64,000 nucleotides of DNA from DATADW01 sp963733905 (GTDB lineage Bacteria > Actinomycetota > Acidimicrobiia > Spongiisociales > DATADW01), in assembly GCA_963733905.1 (NCBI GenBank), contig CAVTEU010000019.1, positions 62,001 through 126,000 on the forward strand. The letters run 5' to 3'. Of this stretch, positions 1-9,667 are shown piece after piece; position 1 is the stretch's first letter; every line of letters starts with the position of its first letter. Under the pieces are notes generated by a model that saw only the letters and a list, made by a program, of their open reading frames with translations, made no database searches and was not told the origin of the DNA. Made by a program: the position numbers and the translations under genes.

Positions 1-55
1 CGTTTCTTCATCGGTTGGTCAAAGTTATCAGCTTATGGACGGTAGTCCTATGGGC

Positions 56-823
56 TCAGCGGCCCATCCACTCCGGCGGCCTCTTCTCGAGGAAGGCCCT
101 GACCCCCTCTGCGGCGTCCTCGGTCGAGGCCACCGAGGTCAATGCAGCATGGAGATGGTCGAGCGACTCGTCGAAATCCAGGTCGTCAACCGCGTAGAAG
201 GCATCGCGTCCCAACCGGATCGTCGCCGGGCTCTTGGCGGCCAGTTGCTCCACCAGAGCATCGATCTCCTCGTCGAGGCGATCGGGAGCGACAACCCTCG
301 AGACTGCCCCGAGCGACTTCGCCTCGTCGGCATCGATCAGCCGGCCGGTCATCATCAGTTCAAGTACTGCTCGACGCGGCATGCATCGCACCAGGACGGC
401 GCCGATCATCATCGGCCAAAGCCCGACGTCGATCTCGGGGGTGCCGAATTTGGCGTGCTCGGAGGCAACCACGATGTCGCACGCCGCCGCCAGGCCAAAG
501 CCACCGGCAAGTGCGTGACCGTTTACCCGGGCGATGGTCGGCTTCCCCAGGCGCCGCATGGCCCGCAGCACGTCGGCAAAGCCCCCGCGGGCGTGGTGCA
601 GTTCGATCGGCTTGTCGAAGAACCCCCCGGCCAGATCCCCCCCGGCCGAGAAGGCCCGATCACCTGCCCCGGTGATGACGACAACCCTCACGGCGGGATC
701 GGCACCGGCAGCGGCGAGCGCGTCGCCAAGCTTCTCGATCACCGGGAGCGACAGCGGGTTGCGCCGGTCGGGATCGTCGATGACCAGCCAGGCCGCCGGT
801 CCACGCACCTCATAGCGAAACAT
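56..823 (-). CDS. enoyl-CoA hydratase/isomerase family protein
   Basis: An intact 255-residue crotonase-fold protein. The oxyanion-hole segments SAGGDLAGG (about residue 60) and HALAGGFGLAAACD (about 105) are present. Glutamates aligning with the two catalytic acids of enoyl-CoA hydratase are visible in TPEIDVGLWP and VLELMMTG, so hydratase chemistry on a CoA thioester is plausible. The exact acyl substrate cannot be read from sequence. It is transcribed away from the DUF5317 gene across a gap of about 67 bases that should hold both promoters. Length and codon use are normal and no frameshift is seen. Confidence 0.9.
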   Translation of the reverse strand: MFRYEVRGPAAWLVIDDPDRRNPLSLPVIEKLGDALAAAGADPAVRVVVITGAGDRAFSAGGDLAGGFFDKPIELHHARGGFADVLRAMRRLGKPTIARVNGHALAGGFGLAAACDIVVASEHAKFGTPEIDVGLWPMMIGAVLVRCMPRRAVLELMMTGRLIDADEAKSLGAVSRVVAPDRLDEEIDALVEQLAAKSPATIRLGRDAFYAVDDLDFDESLDHLHAALTSVASTEDAAEGVRAFLEKRPPEWMGR

Positions 824-890
824 TCCGCGCTCTCGCTCGACGGGTCACCACGCTACTTGCCACTCCTCCACCGGTTGGTACCGTGCTCGA

Positions 891-1481
891 ATGGTCCTTG
901 TTCTGGCGGTGTTGCTCGTCGGGATGCTCGTTGCGCTCATGCGCGGCGGCAGGTTCCGCAACCTGAGCGACGTCCGGATCAGACAGTGGTGGCTGCTACC
1001 GATGGCCTTCGCCCTGCAACTCGCCGCCGAGGTCGTGCCCGATCTCGCCGGTTGGTCCCGGGGTGTGACGATGTCACTCGTGCTCGGGTCCTATGTGCCG
1101 CTGCTGGTACTCGTGGCTCTGAACCGGGGGACGCCGGGGATGTGGCTGATCGGCCTCGGCATACTGATGAACTTCACGGTGATAGTCGCCAACGGCGGTA
1201 TGCCCGTGCTGAGCGAGGCGGCCTACGTCGCCGGCGGCACCAACGCCGACGCCGACATCATCGCCAGCGCCAAGCACGTTCTGCTCGACACCTCGACGGC
1301 GCTGCCCTTCCTCGCTGACGTGATCCCCCTCAGGCTGTTCGGTTTCGGCCAGGTCATCTCGCTCGGCGATGTGTTCCTGGCTGTCGGTCTGGCGCGGGTC
1401 CTCGAGCACGAACTGCGTCAGCCGGTCCGGTGGTTCAAGCACGGGGCACGCACCGAGGCTGGATCGGCCGCCAGGCGGTGA
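891..1481 (+). CDS. DUF5317 family membrane protein
   Basis: A 196-residue hydrophobic protein with about five to six predicted membrane segments and the RIRQWWLLP and NGGMPVL patterns of the DUF5317 family. The family is common in Actinobacteria and clostridia and has no assigned function. The frame is intact. Its TGA stop overlaps the GTG start of the next gene (GTGA), so it is probably translationally coupled to the gamma-glutamyltransferase. Confidence 0.75.
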   Translation: MVLVLAVLLVGMLVALMRGGRFRNLSDVRIRQWWLLPMAFALQLAAEVVPDLAGWSRGVTMSLVLGSYVPLLVLVALNRGTPGMWLIGLGILMNFTVIVANGGMPVLSEAAYVAGGTNADADIIASAKHVLLDTSTALPFLADVIPLRLFGFGQVISLGDVFLAVGLARVLEHELRQPVRWFKHGARTEAGSAARR

Positions 1482-3083
1482 CGGGAACCGCTCCCAAGGA
1501 GGGAGTGCCGGCCCAGGTTTCCGGGACGGGCGACGCCGTAGTGACACCCCACTACCTGGCGACCGCAGCCGCGATCGAAATTCTCGAAGCTGGGGGCAAC
1601 GGGGTCGACGCCGCCATCGCTGCCGATGCCGTGCTCGGAGTGGTCGCTCCCGAGGCATGCGGGATCGGCGGCGACCTCTTCGCCTTGGTGCACCGGGCCG
1701 GGGACCGTGTGCCGGCGGCACTCAACGCATCGGGCCGCGCCGGGTCTGGCGTTGACGCCGAGGCGATGCGAAGCGATGGCCATGCCGAGATCCCATGGGA
1801 CCACCCGGCGACGGCAACGGTCCCGGGATGCGTGGACGGTTGGGTGGCTCTGGGTGACCGCTTCGGCTCGGTCCCACTCGACGGCCTCCTCGCTCGGGCC
1901 GTTGCGCTCGCCGAGGATGGCTTCGAGGCATCCGACGAGTTGGCGGGATCGCTCCGCCGTCTCGAATCGCGGCTGAGGGATCAGCCAGCAGCCGCCGGGC
2001 TCTACCCAGCCGGGACCGCTCCCGCTCCGGGTGATCGCCTCCACCGACCCGGGCTCGCCAAGACCTTGCGCGCCATCGCCAAGGAAGGCCGTGACGGCTT
2101 CTACCGAGGCGAGACCGCTGCGGCCGTAGCCACAGCGACATCCGGGTTGGTCACCGCTGAGGACATGGCGGCGAGCAGGTCCGACTGGGTGGACCCGATA
2201 TCGCTCGACGTGCTCGGGCTCACCGGTTGGACGGTTCCCGCCCAACTCCCAGGGATACCTCGTCCTAGCTGGCCTCTGGCTGCTGGAGAGGCTGGGCACC
2301 TCGGGGGACCTCGACGATCCCGGCTACTGGCACGCCCAGATCGAGTCGTACCGAGCGGCGGCGTGGGACCGCGACGACCTCGTTGCCGACCCGCAAAAGG
2401 CTCCCGTCGATCCGGAACAACTGCTCGACCCGGCACGGCTGGCCGATCGGCTGGCGGGGATCGCCCCCGACTCGGTGGCCGACTGGCCGTCCAGCCGGGA
2501 GGTGCCCTCGGGCACGGCCTACCTGTGCGTGGTGGACCGTCACGGCACCGGCGTCTCCTTCATCCAGTCCAACTTCATGGGGATCGGTTCGGGCATCGGC
2601 GCCGGCGAGGCGGGGTTCTTCCTCCACAACCGGGGCGCCGGATTCGACCTCCGTCCCGGGTCGCCCAACGAACTGGCCCCCGGCATGCGGCCGCTCCACA
2701 CGTTGTCGCCCACGCTCTGGACCGATTCCGAAGGGGATCTCGCCATGGTCCTCGGGACGAGGGGTGGCCACCATCAGCCGCAGTTGCTGATCCAGATGGC
2801 AGCGCACCTCCTGCTGGGGGGCATGTCGCCCGCCGAGGCGCAACACGCCCCCCGCTGGGAGATCGCACCCGCCGGCTTTGGGGGTGCCACCTCGCTCGGG
2901 GTCGAGCCATCGACCCCAGCCGACGTGGTGGAAGGTCTGCGGCGACGCGGCCACCATGTCGAGGTGGCCGACGAGAGTCAGCCCGGGTGGGGGCCGGTGT
3001 CGGTGATCACCGTCGACAAAGAAGGTGTCCGCACCGCAGCCGCCGACCCCAGGGTGGCGACCGCAAACGCAGTGGTCAGCTGA
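1478..3083 (+). CDS. ggt: gamma-glutamyltransferase (frameshifted)
   Basis: N-terminal nucleophile enzyme that cleaves gamma-glutamyl bonds such as that of glutathione, or a related acylase. I choose GTG 1478 because it overlaps the upstream stop as GTGA and leads into the conserved AVVTPHYLATAAA segment. The small subunit starts in TAYLCVVD, whose first Thr sits at the autoprocessing nucleophile position. The family motif PGKRPLSSM appears as PGMRPLHT, so the oxyanion-hole serines are replaced. A frameshift lies at 2237-2239: removing one C from CCC restores VPPNSQGYL and joins both halves. The gene abuts, tail to tail, the cyclase gene ending at 3084. Confidence 0.82.
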
Positions 3084-5079
3084 TCAGTCCCAATCGACGG
3101 CGACGACCTGGACCGGTGCGTCGATGCCCTTCAACCCCGCTTCCCTCGGGGCCGAGGTCGTTACTCCGCTGACGCCGTCGAGCGTGTCGACCGTCGCCAG
3201 GATCTCGCCACCCTGTGCCAGCGCAGCCACACGGGCGGCGGCATGGACTCCGACCCCCGAGTAGTCCGACCCATGGCGGTTGGCTTCGGCGGCATGGAGG
3301 CCGATGCGCACCATCGGGGCGAAGCCGGTGGAGCGACGGTGCTCGGCGAGCCGCCTCTGGACGGCAACGGCGGCATCGACGGCAGAGGCCGATGTCTCGA
3401 AGGCGACGAAAAACCCGTCACCCGTCGAGTTCACCACCTCACCGCCGTGGGCGACGAACAACTCGCGCAGCGTGTCGTCGTGCCAGCGGAGCAACTGGTC
3501 CCACGACTCGATCGCCCAACAGCTCGGCGAGGTTGGTCGAGCCGACGATGTCGGTGAAGACAAAGGTGCGCCGGGTCTGGATGGGTCCGCTCCGACGCGC
3601 CGACACCGCTGCGATCTCAGCGGCAACCGCGTCGGCGTCCCGCTTGGCGCCGAGCGTGTCGAGATCCTTGAACGCAGCGTCGAGCTCCAGGTCGGCCTGG
3701 TCGTCGTCGTGGACCGCCCGGAGGGCGCGGGCCAGCAGCTGGCGTGAAATGGCCGTCTCGTATGGCGCCATGCACCCTTCCCCAAAGCCCGATGGCGGCG
3801 CGGAACCGGGCGGCGGCTCCGACCGGGTCACCCTCGGCAAGGAGAACCCTCCCCCAGGCAAGCTCCCGCTCCGCCTGCCTGGCCACCGTGTCGAATGTCT
3901 TAACGAGCCCGTCGAATTCCTCGGCGGCCTCGCGGGCGATCGCCAGGCTCGCCTGCGGCGATGGCGATCTCGACCTGGGCGGGGAGCATGCGCGCCCTGG
4001 TCCATTGGTCCCAGGACTGTTCCTGGAGCGCCGATCTGATCCCTGCAGCGGCGGTACGGGTGTTTCCCTGGGCGAGTCTTATCAAGGCAAGGAGGGGCTG
4101 CGTCGAGTGGCCTAGGGCATGCGATTGGCGCAGTGCGTCCTCTGCCGCCTCGAGATTCCCCCTGCGGAAGCGGAGGACGGCCAGCGCGTAGAGCCCGTCG
4201 GCGCGAGGTGGGGTGGCGTTGTACGCCTCGAGTTCGGCGGTGGCGCGTTCCAACTCTGCTTCCGCCTTGTCCCAAGCTCCCGACATCGCAACCACCTCGG
4301 CGCGGTGGACACGGCAGATCCCGGGGAAGCCGGAGATCGACTGCTTCTCACACCACTTCTCGGTGGCTTGAGTCCATTCGCCGGCGCGGACGTAGTCGGT
4401 CAGGTCGCGGCAGGCGGAGATCATGTTGGCAGTAGGTGATCGCCGGTGATCATTGGCGACAGCTCACCGTTGACTGCGGCGACCGAGGCCTCCTCGAGTA
4501 ACTGGAAGCCGTCCACGACGGCGCCGCCGGCGATCTTCAACGTTCCGAGCACGACCAGGGCATCGCCTCCAGGTCGGCAGTCGCCGGTTTCGGTGCCGAT
4601 CCTCACCGCTTCCTCGGCCAGCCCGACCGCCTCCTCAACGTTTCCCTTGACTGCGAGCGAGCCGGACTCTGCTCAGCGCCAGATGCCCATGGGCGGGGCC
4701 CTCCGGCTCGCTCGGCCAGCAAGCGTTCACCGCGCCGCAACCAGGCACCTGCGATCGAGCCTTGGCCCTTGTAGGCGTACTGCGTGGTCAAGATCGACCG
4801 ACTCTTCGGCGGCATCGGCGCGTTCTCCAGCTGGCGGACGAAGACTTTGAAGGCCCGCTCAAAGGATTCGATCATGAGGTCGACTTGGCCGGTGAACCAG
4901 GCAGCCTCGGCCATCCTCCCCAGATCTGGCCCCGACAATTCGGTTTGCTGGTCCGCAGTGGGTGAAGAGGTCGAGGGCCTCCTGCCAGTCATGCCTATCG
5001 AATGAGTCCCGGGCGGCAGGCGAGCGCGTCGCTGGCGCAGCGGTGTCGACAAAGACAGCTCAGTTTCCCTTTCATGCAT
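3084..5079 (-). CDS. TPR-containing class III adenylate/guanylate cyclase (multiply frameshifted)
   Basis: Read across frames this is one protein of about 660 residues. The N-terminal two thirds are TPR-like helices (ARDSFDRHDWQEALDLF near the start, then RMAEAAWFTGQVD and AEAELERATAELEAY). The C-terminus is a class III nucleotidyl cyclase domain with metal-binding aspartates in FTDIVGST and STGDGFFVAF and the AAR arginine of GVGVHAAARVAAL. The usual transition-state Asn is His and the substrate Lys is not obvious, as in many actinobacterial relatives. At least five indels break it. One is an extra C in ACCCAC near 4967, whose removal gives DLFTTADQQ. A proposed role is a soluble sensor making cyclic nucleotide or binding it regulatorily. 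Confidence 0.7.
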
Positions 5080-5140
5080 TGATTCTCCCACGACGGGACG
5101 GTGGAGGCGACAGACGCCCGGCGTACCATCCGACGAGTGG

Positions 5141-5827
5141 CTGGATCACGACGTCACCCTGCTCCTCGTCCGGCACGGGGAAGCCGAGGGCAACAAGGAA
5201 CGACGGTTCATAGGGCAGTCCGATGTTCCGCTCTCCGATCTGGGGCGCCGTCAGGCCCTCGCCATCGCCGACCGCCTCACCGAGGTGCCCATCTCGCGGA
5301 TCGTGTCGAGCGATCTGCAGCGGGCGCGTGACACGGTCAACCCTCTCGCCGAGATGCTCCAGCTGGCGGTGGAGACCTACAAGGGGCTGCGCGAGATCGA
5401 GAACGGCGAGTGGTCGGGTTTGCTCGCCTCCGAGATCGAGCAGCTATGGCCGGAGATGTGGGACAAGTACCGGTTGGGAGAGGACGTCCCCCGGCCCGGC
5501 GGGGAGCGGTGGGCCGACGTCCGCGCCAGGGTTGTGGAGGCTGTGACCGAGGTCGCCGACGGCGCAGCGCCGGGTGAGGTCGTTGTGGTGTCCACTCACG
5601 GAGGTCCAGCGCTGCAGTTGGTGATGTGGGCCGCAGGTATCACCTGGGAGGGCAATATCTTCCGCGGCTCATTCGGGGCGATCCTCAACGCCTCGATCAG
5701 CACGATCAGGCTTCCCGGCCCGCGCCTCTTGGGCTACAACGATGTCGGGCATCTCGCCGGCGGGCTGCTGGCCGAGGTGACGCTCCCCTTCCGGCCCGGT
5801 CCAATCACCCCCGGATCGCCGAAATGA
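5141..5827 (+). CDS. histidine phosphatase (phosphoglycerate mutase-like) family protein
   Basis: The conserved phosphohistidine motif LVRHGEAEGN lies near the N-terminus, followed by SDVPLSDLGRRQA, SSDLQRARDT and a GLREIENGEWSG segment. The second catalytic His is in STHGGPALQL. About 228 residues matches the family. The open frame has no ATG or GTG before RHG; the first codons are CTGGATCACGACGTC, so the true start may be a rare CTG or be displaced by an indel upstream. Its last 23 bases overlap the converging F420 oxidoreductase gene. Substrate unknown. Confidence 0.75.
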   Translation: MDHDVTLLLVRHGEAEGNKERRFIGQSDVPLSDLGRRQALAIADRLTEVPISRIVSSDLQRARDTVNPLAEMLQLAVETYKGLREIENGEWSGLLASEIEQLWPEMWDKYRLGEDVPRPGGERWADVRARVVEAVTEVADGAAPGEVVVVSTHGGPALQLVMWAAGITWEGNIFRGSFGAILNASISTIRLPGPRLLGYNDVGHLAGGLLAEVTLPFRPGPITPGSPK

Positions 5828-6824
5828 GCCGACCCCACGACTTGTCATCGTTCGCTAGGAGCCCGTCGCCCAGCTCGTAGAAGCTGAGCCGGGCCAGCCG
5901 GTCTCCGTATCGGTGGCGGATTGCCCCGCCGACCTCCTCGATCGGGGCGACGACCGCAACCTGGTCGAGCATCTCGTCGTCGATCAGGTCTCCCATCTCT
6001 CCCCAACGCCCCTGCCTGGCGAGGCTCGACAGCGCGGGCCCGACATCCCAACCGGCACGCTCCACCACCAGCCGGTAGGAGGGTGTAGAGGCATAGAAGG
6101 CGATCTGCTGGCGCGCCTGGGCGGCCGCCCGCTCCATGTCATCGCCGTCACGTCCGGTCACCACCATGACGGCGGCATGGAGGCCGACCTCTTCGGCCGA
6201 TCGCCCGGTGCGCTTGGCTCCCTCGGCCACCGCTGGCACCACAACCCCGTCGAGATAGTCGATGGTGTGGAAGGGGTGAACCACCACCCCCTGACAGAGC
6301 TCACCCGCCAGCCGGCACATCGCCGGGTTGACCGCGGCGACGATCACCGGGATGTCCGGGTGGTCGATTGGCCCCGGATTGAAGAAAGGCGTCATGAGAG
6401 AGAGCCGGTAGTGGTCGCCATCGAAACGGAGAGGACCTCCCTCTTGCCATGCCGCCCACACCGCCCTGACAGCCTGGATGTACTCCCGCATCCGTGGCAC
6501 CGGCGGCTCCCAAGTTCCGCCGAAGCGACGGGTGATGTGCGCCCGAACCTGGGTCCCCAATCCCAGGGTGAACCGTCCTCCGCTCGCTTGGGCAAGGTCC
6601 CATGCGATGTGGGCGGTGATGGTGGGCGACCGGGGGAAGGCGACCGCGATCCCGGTCTCGAGGTCGAGATCCGGCGCCGTGGTGGCGGCGACCGCCAGTG
6701 CCATGAAAGGGTCGTGCGAGGTCTCAACCGTGACCACACCGTCGAACCCGATCAGGCTCGCCCACCGGGCCCTTTCGGCGGCCTGGCTAAGTGACCCTGG
6801 GGGCAGCGCGGCGTCGATCTTCAA
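5805..6824 (-). CDS. LLM class F420-dependent oxidoreductase
   Basis: A 339-residue TIM-barrel protein of the luciferase-like (TIGR03617-type) family, which uses coenzyme F420. The conserved FTLGLGTQVRAHITRRFG and the tail DRLARLSFYELG are typical. I choose the TTG start at 6824 because it gives LKIDAALPPG, the normal family N-terminus, and because TTG overlaps the TGA of the upstream ASCH gene (TTGA), indicating coupling. A longer in-frame extension upstream would lie inside the ASCH gene and is unlikely. No indels seen. Substrate unknown. Confidence 0.85.
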   Translation of the reverse strand: MKIDAALPPGSLSQAAERARWASLIGFDGVVTVETSHDPFMALAVAATTAPDLDLETGIAVAFPRSPTITAHIAWDLAQASGGRFTLGLGTQVRAHITRRFGGTWEPPVPRMREYIQAVRAVWAAWQEGGPLRFDGDHYRLSLMTPFFNPGPIDHPDIPVIVAAVNPAMCRLAGELCQGVVVHPFHTIDYLDGVVVPAVAEGAKRTGRSAEEVGLHAAVMVVTGRDGDDMERAAAQARQQIAFYASTPSYRLVVERAGWDVGPALSSLARQGRWGEMGDLIDDEMLDQVAVVAPIEEVGGAIRHRYGDRLARLSFYELGDGLLANDDKSWGRLISAIRG

Positions 6825-7414
6825 GCCGGCGATGCTTTCCGTCGCGCCATGTACGCCTCTCCCCGCGGTGACAGCCGGTATCCCCGCTCCAGGCTCCAGG
6901 TCAGCCCGAGTTCCTTCAGCTTGCGCACGTTCCGCTTGAACACATCCCGCTCGACCTGGAGCGAAGCGGCCAGGTCGCCGGCGCGCACCGCCGGGCTTTC
7001 CGCTATCGCCGTCAACGCTGCCGCGGTCCACGGACCGTTGGGGGATGCCCGGTCGAGCCGGGCGAGGCGCTGTTCGATTCGGTCGACATCTTCGGGCGAC
7101 AGATCGGCGGTCTCCGACAGCAAGAGGCGTGGGTCGGGGTCGTCCACCTTGTGGAACCGCACCCGATAAAGAGGATTTGCCGGATCACCTCTCAGATCGG
7201 CCACCAGATCTTCAGCCGATCCATACCCGGCGGAGCGAGCAGCGCGGTCATCGATCTCGTCGGGAACCACCGAATCCACAGACTCCACTTCGATGATTCC
7301 GGCTGCGGTCCGGTAGCGCCGTCCGGCCAGCACACGCGCCCGTTCCCAGCGCCGGTAGGCGGCGGTCACCGTGCCGGCAGAGATCCCCTCCCAGAACCTC
7401 TTGGGGAACAGCAC
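6821..7414 (-). CDS. ASCH domain protein with C-terminal winged helix
   Basis: 197 residues. The first half (FPKRFWEGISAGTVTAAYRRW, then AGRRY and ADLRGDP) fits an ASCH/PUA-like RNA-binding fold. The second half, from about residue 115, looks like a winged helix: VRAGDLAASLQVERDVFKRN followed by a wing and the ending GYRLSPRGEAY. Such fusions are uncharacterised; an RNA- or DNA-modification reader or regulator is possible. It leads a two-gene operon with the F420 oxidoreductase (TTGA overlap). Confidence 0.65.
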   Translation of the reverse strand: MLFPKRFWEGISAGTVTAAYRRWERARVLAGRRYRTAAGIIEVESVDSVVPDEIDDRAARSAGYGSAEDLVADLRGDPANPLYRVRFHKVDDPDPRLLLSETADLSPEDVDRIEQRLARLDRASPNGPWTAAALTAIAESPAVRAGDLAASLQVERDVFKRNVRKLKELGLTWSLERGYRLSPRGEAYMARRKASPA

Positions 7415-7473
7415 CGGGCGACCATAGGCGAGCCGACTGTCGGTTTGGGCCGGCGTCTACGATTCCAACAACG

Positions 7474-7891
7474 ATGGACGAACCCATCTCCGAGGAGGTC
7501 GCCGAGGTCGTCGTCCTGGAGGATGACGAATCCGGAAGGACATGGCGCACGGCGCGGGTGATTGCTGTCATCGCCGGCATCGCCGCCCTGGTGTGGGCCA
7601 TGCGCGATCGGTTCATCTCCCTCGTCGTACCTCGCGAGCCCGAGCCTCCGACCTTCCGGGTGGCACCGCCCCCGACCGGCGGCCCCGGCCGCACCCGAGC
7701 ACGAAGATCTGACCGTGATCGCTGGGATCGGGCCCGTCTACCAGAGCCGCCTCTACGCCGCGGGGTTCGACACGCTGGCCGCAGTCGCCGAGGCGTCGGC
7801 CGCTGAATTGTCCAGGGCCGCCCAAGTGCCCGAGGGACGCGCCGCCGATTGGGTGAGCAAGGCGATGACGATGGTTGGCAAAAGCGGCTGA
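7474..7891 (+). CDS. single-pass membrane protein with helix-hairpin-helix tail (frameshifted)
   Basis: About 138 residues when repaired. An acidic N-terminus is followed by one membrane helix (VIAVIAGIAALVW, residues 31-45), a Pro/Ala-rich linker and a C-terminal helix-hairpin-helix-like domain containing LTVIAGIGPVYQSRLYAAGF. This tail resembles DUF4332-type modules found on envelope or ribosomal-protein-like chains in Actinobacteria. A single extra C in the C5 run at about 7667 separates the two halves; removing it gives APPRPAAPAAPEHE. Function unknown. Confidence 0.65.
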
Positions 7892-7894
7892 TCG

Positions 7895-9264
7895 TCAGAG
7901 CCGGACGTGGGAGACCACGACCTCCTCGCGCACCATCATCCGACCCATTATCCAATACGCCAGGCCGGCGAGGAGTATGGAAGTGATCAGGCCAGGGAGG
8001 GCCAGGTCGTCCAGTGGGGCCCGGAAGGCGAGTCCTTCGATCCACTCCACCATCGGGGCCGGCCCAACGGGGTGGACCAGGAGTGAGCCGATCACACCGA
8101 TGGCGACCGCCAGCCAGCCCCAAAGGTTGATCACCCCATAGGTGCCTCCGTTGCCATAGAGCTGGTCGGTCCGGTAGACCTGTCTCCTGACGACATAGAA
8201 ATCGACGAGGTACACGGCGGCGACCGCCGCAACCACCACCAGTGGAAGCTCGAGAGCGGCAACCGATTCCGGCCGGAGCACGATGGCGGCGGCCACGATC
8301 CCGAGCACGGTTACCGCGGCAACGACCTTCCCAATGCGCCGGCCAGTCAGCGAGAGAACGCACATCCCGGCTGCGTACCCGACGGCGAAAGGCAGCAGCG
8401 CCTGGACCGTCAGCATCCACACCACGATCACGGCCAACCCGGCGTAGCCCGGCAGCGAAGACGTGATCCCGGCGGCGATGTCAGCCGGCCCTTCGCCGAG
8501 CAGTGCCGCCGTTCCGCCGATCAGCGAGCCGATGACGACCGTCAGCCCGAATCCGACGGCGGTCCCCGACGCCGCGACCGGCTCGTCCGAGGCAAACCGG
8601 CTCACATCGCCGATCAGCGGGAACCAGAGGATCCCGAGGGCGACTGACAGCGTCGATTCCAAGCCAGAGCGCACTGGAGCTGTTGGGTCACCGGTTCAGC
8701 CGGGACCTGTTGGGTGGACAACAACCAGATGGCGAGGCCGACGGTTACGAACGCCACCCAGAACACCACGCGGCTGATCCACCGCGCCGTGACCTTGGCG
8801 GGCCCGACCAGAGCGAGGGCGACTGAGACAAGGCCAATGATCGAGATGGTCGCCGCGTCTGGAGGAGCGGCCAGCCCGACGCCAGCAAAAGCCATGGCCA
8901 CACTGCCTGCCGCGGCCTGAAGTTGGACGGCTGCCCAGCCCCCCAGCGTCAGAACCACCATCAACCCGAACAACGCCGCCCCGCTGGAGCCAAACGCAGG
9001 ACGCAGTGCCAGCACGGTGGGCACCCCGTTGTACGCACCGGCCCATGCTGCGAGGGAGAGGATGGTGCCACCAACCACCGCCCCGATCGGCACCGCGATG
9101 ACCATCTGCTCCATCGAGAGGCTCAGACCCTCGGACGCCAGACTGAAACCGAGGAGAACCGTCGGGCCGCTCAACACGAGCGTCGCCCAGATGGCGGCAA
9201 TGACTCGAAGCGCCGAACCGTCGCTGCTGCAATGACGCCGGCTCGGCGGACCACGTACCGTCAT
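7895..9264 (-). CDS. NCS1-family cytosine/purine permease (frameshifted)
   Basis: Two overlapping frames together encode about 450 mostly hydrophobic residues with about 12 membrane segments. PTVLLGFSLASEGLS near the start and DVSRFASDEPVAASGTAVGF in the middle follow the nucleobase:cation symporter-1 pattern. The halves meet near 8670, where one base appears missing (CAGTGCGCT). ATG 9264 is the conservative start. A further in-frame stretch upstream to 9349 ending EPASLQQRR may be the true N-terminus, displaced by another indel. Substrate (purine, pyrimidine, hydantoin or thiamine precursor) cannot be told. Confidence 0.75.
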
Positions 9265-9667
9265 ACCCCTGGCGTCCGCTCACGGCGGTGAGGTTACGAC
9301 GCCCCAAAAATTCCGCCAGGGCTGCCGACACAATTCCGCTCGGCGCCATGGATCGGTCGACTGGAGCAGCTCCTCAACAACCAGGTGCACCGTGTTCGTC
9401 GGGCCTGAACAGGGAATTCTGACCGGCAACTTTGCTTCCAATCGCCGGTTTTACAGCACAGTGTTATCGGTAGCGGCAACCATTGCCGCCCTGATTTAGC
9501 GCAATGCCGTCAATCGTCATATGACCTATTAACGCATCTTGCGCACCTAACCTTAAAGTCTCTAGTAGAGGTATATGCCATCTGGGTCAATCTTCTATTG
9601 CACCCTCGAACGAGGGGCGGTTAGGTTGAGGTGACCGAAGCGGGCGGAGACGCGGAGGTACCTCGAA
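9265..9667. promoter_or_regulatory. AT-richer divergent intergenic region with hairpins
   Basis: About 400 bases without a gene between the minus-strand permease and the plus-strand LysM endopeptidase, clearly lower in GC than its surroundings from about 9400 to 9600. It contains a perfect hairpin GCGGCAA/TTGCCGC with a 3-base loop at 9473-9489. It also holds a structured stretch next to the LysM gene (separate entry). It should carry both promoters, but I cannot assign -35/-10 boxes with confidence. Confidence 0.5.
9545..9626 (+). ncRNA. candidate structured 5' leader of the LysM/M23 gene
   Basis: An 8-base helix ACCTAACC (9545-9552) pairs perfectly with GGTTAGGT (9619-9626). It encloses a small hairpin CTCT/AGAG (9560-9570) and a second hairpin CCCTC/GAGGG (9603-9616). 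The arrangement, a closing stem around hairpins 40 bases upstream of a cell-wall hydrolase start, is what a cis-regulatory leader would look like. It lacks the conserved GGGGGAACC-type core of the c-di-AMP riboswitch that often precedes such genes, so I do not name a class. Confidence 0.3.

Noticed and set aside
35..1318. Plus-strand 427-codon open frame over the enoyl-CoA hydratase
   Set aside because: It is antisense to an intact crotonase gene and its translation is low-complexity with no family-like motif.
3084..5079. Treating the multiply broken regulators and kinases as true pseudogenes
   Set aside because: Motifs are intact on both sides of each break, breaks are single-base, and equally frequent breaks occur in core catabolic genes of otherwise perfect operons.
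9545..9667. c-di-AMP (ydaO) riboswitch upstream of the LysM/M23 gene
   Set aside because: The position fits, but none of the conserved ydaO core blocks (GGGGGAACC-like and GAAUC-type segments) are found, so only a generic structured leader is claimed.
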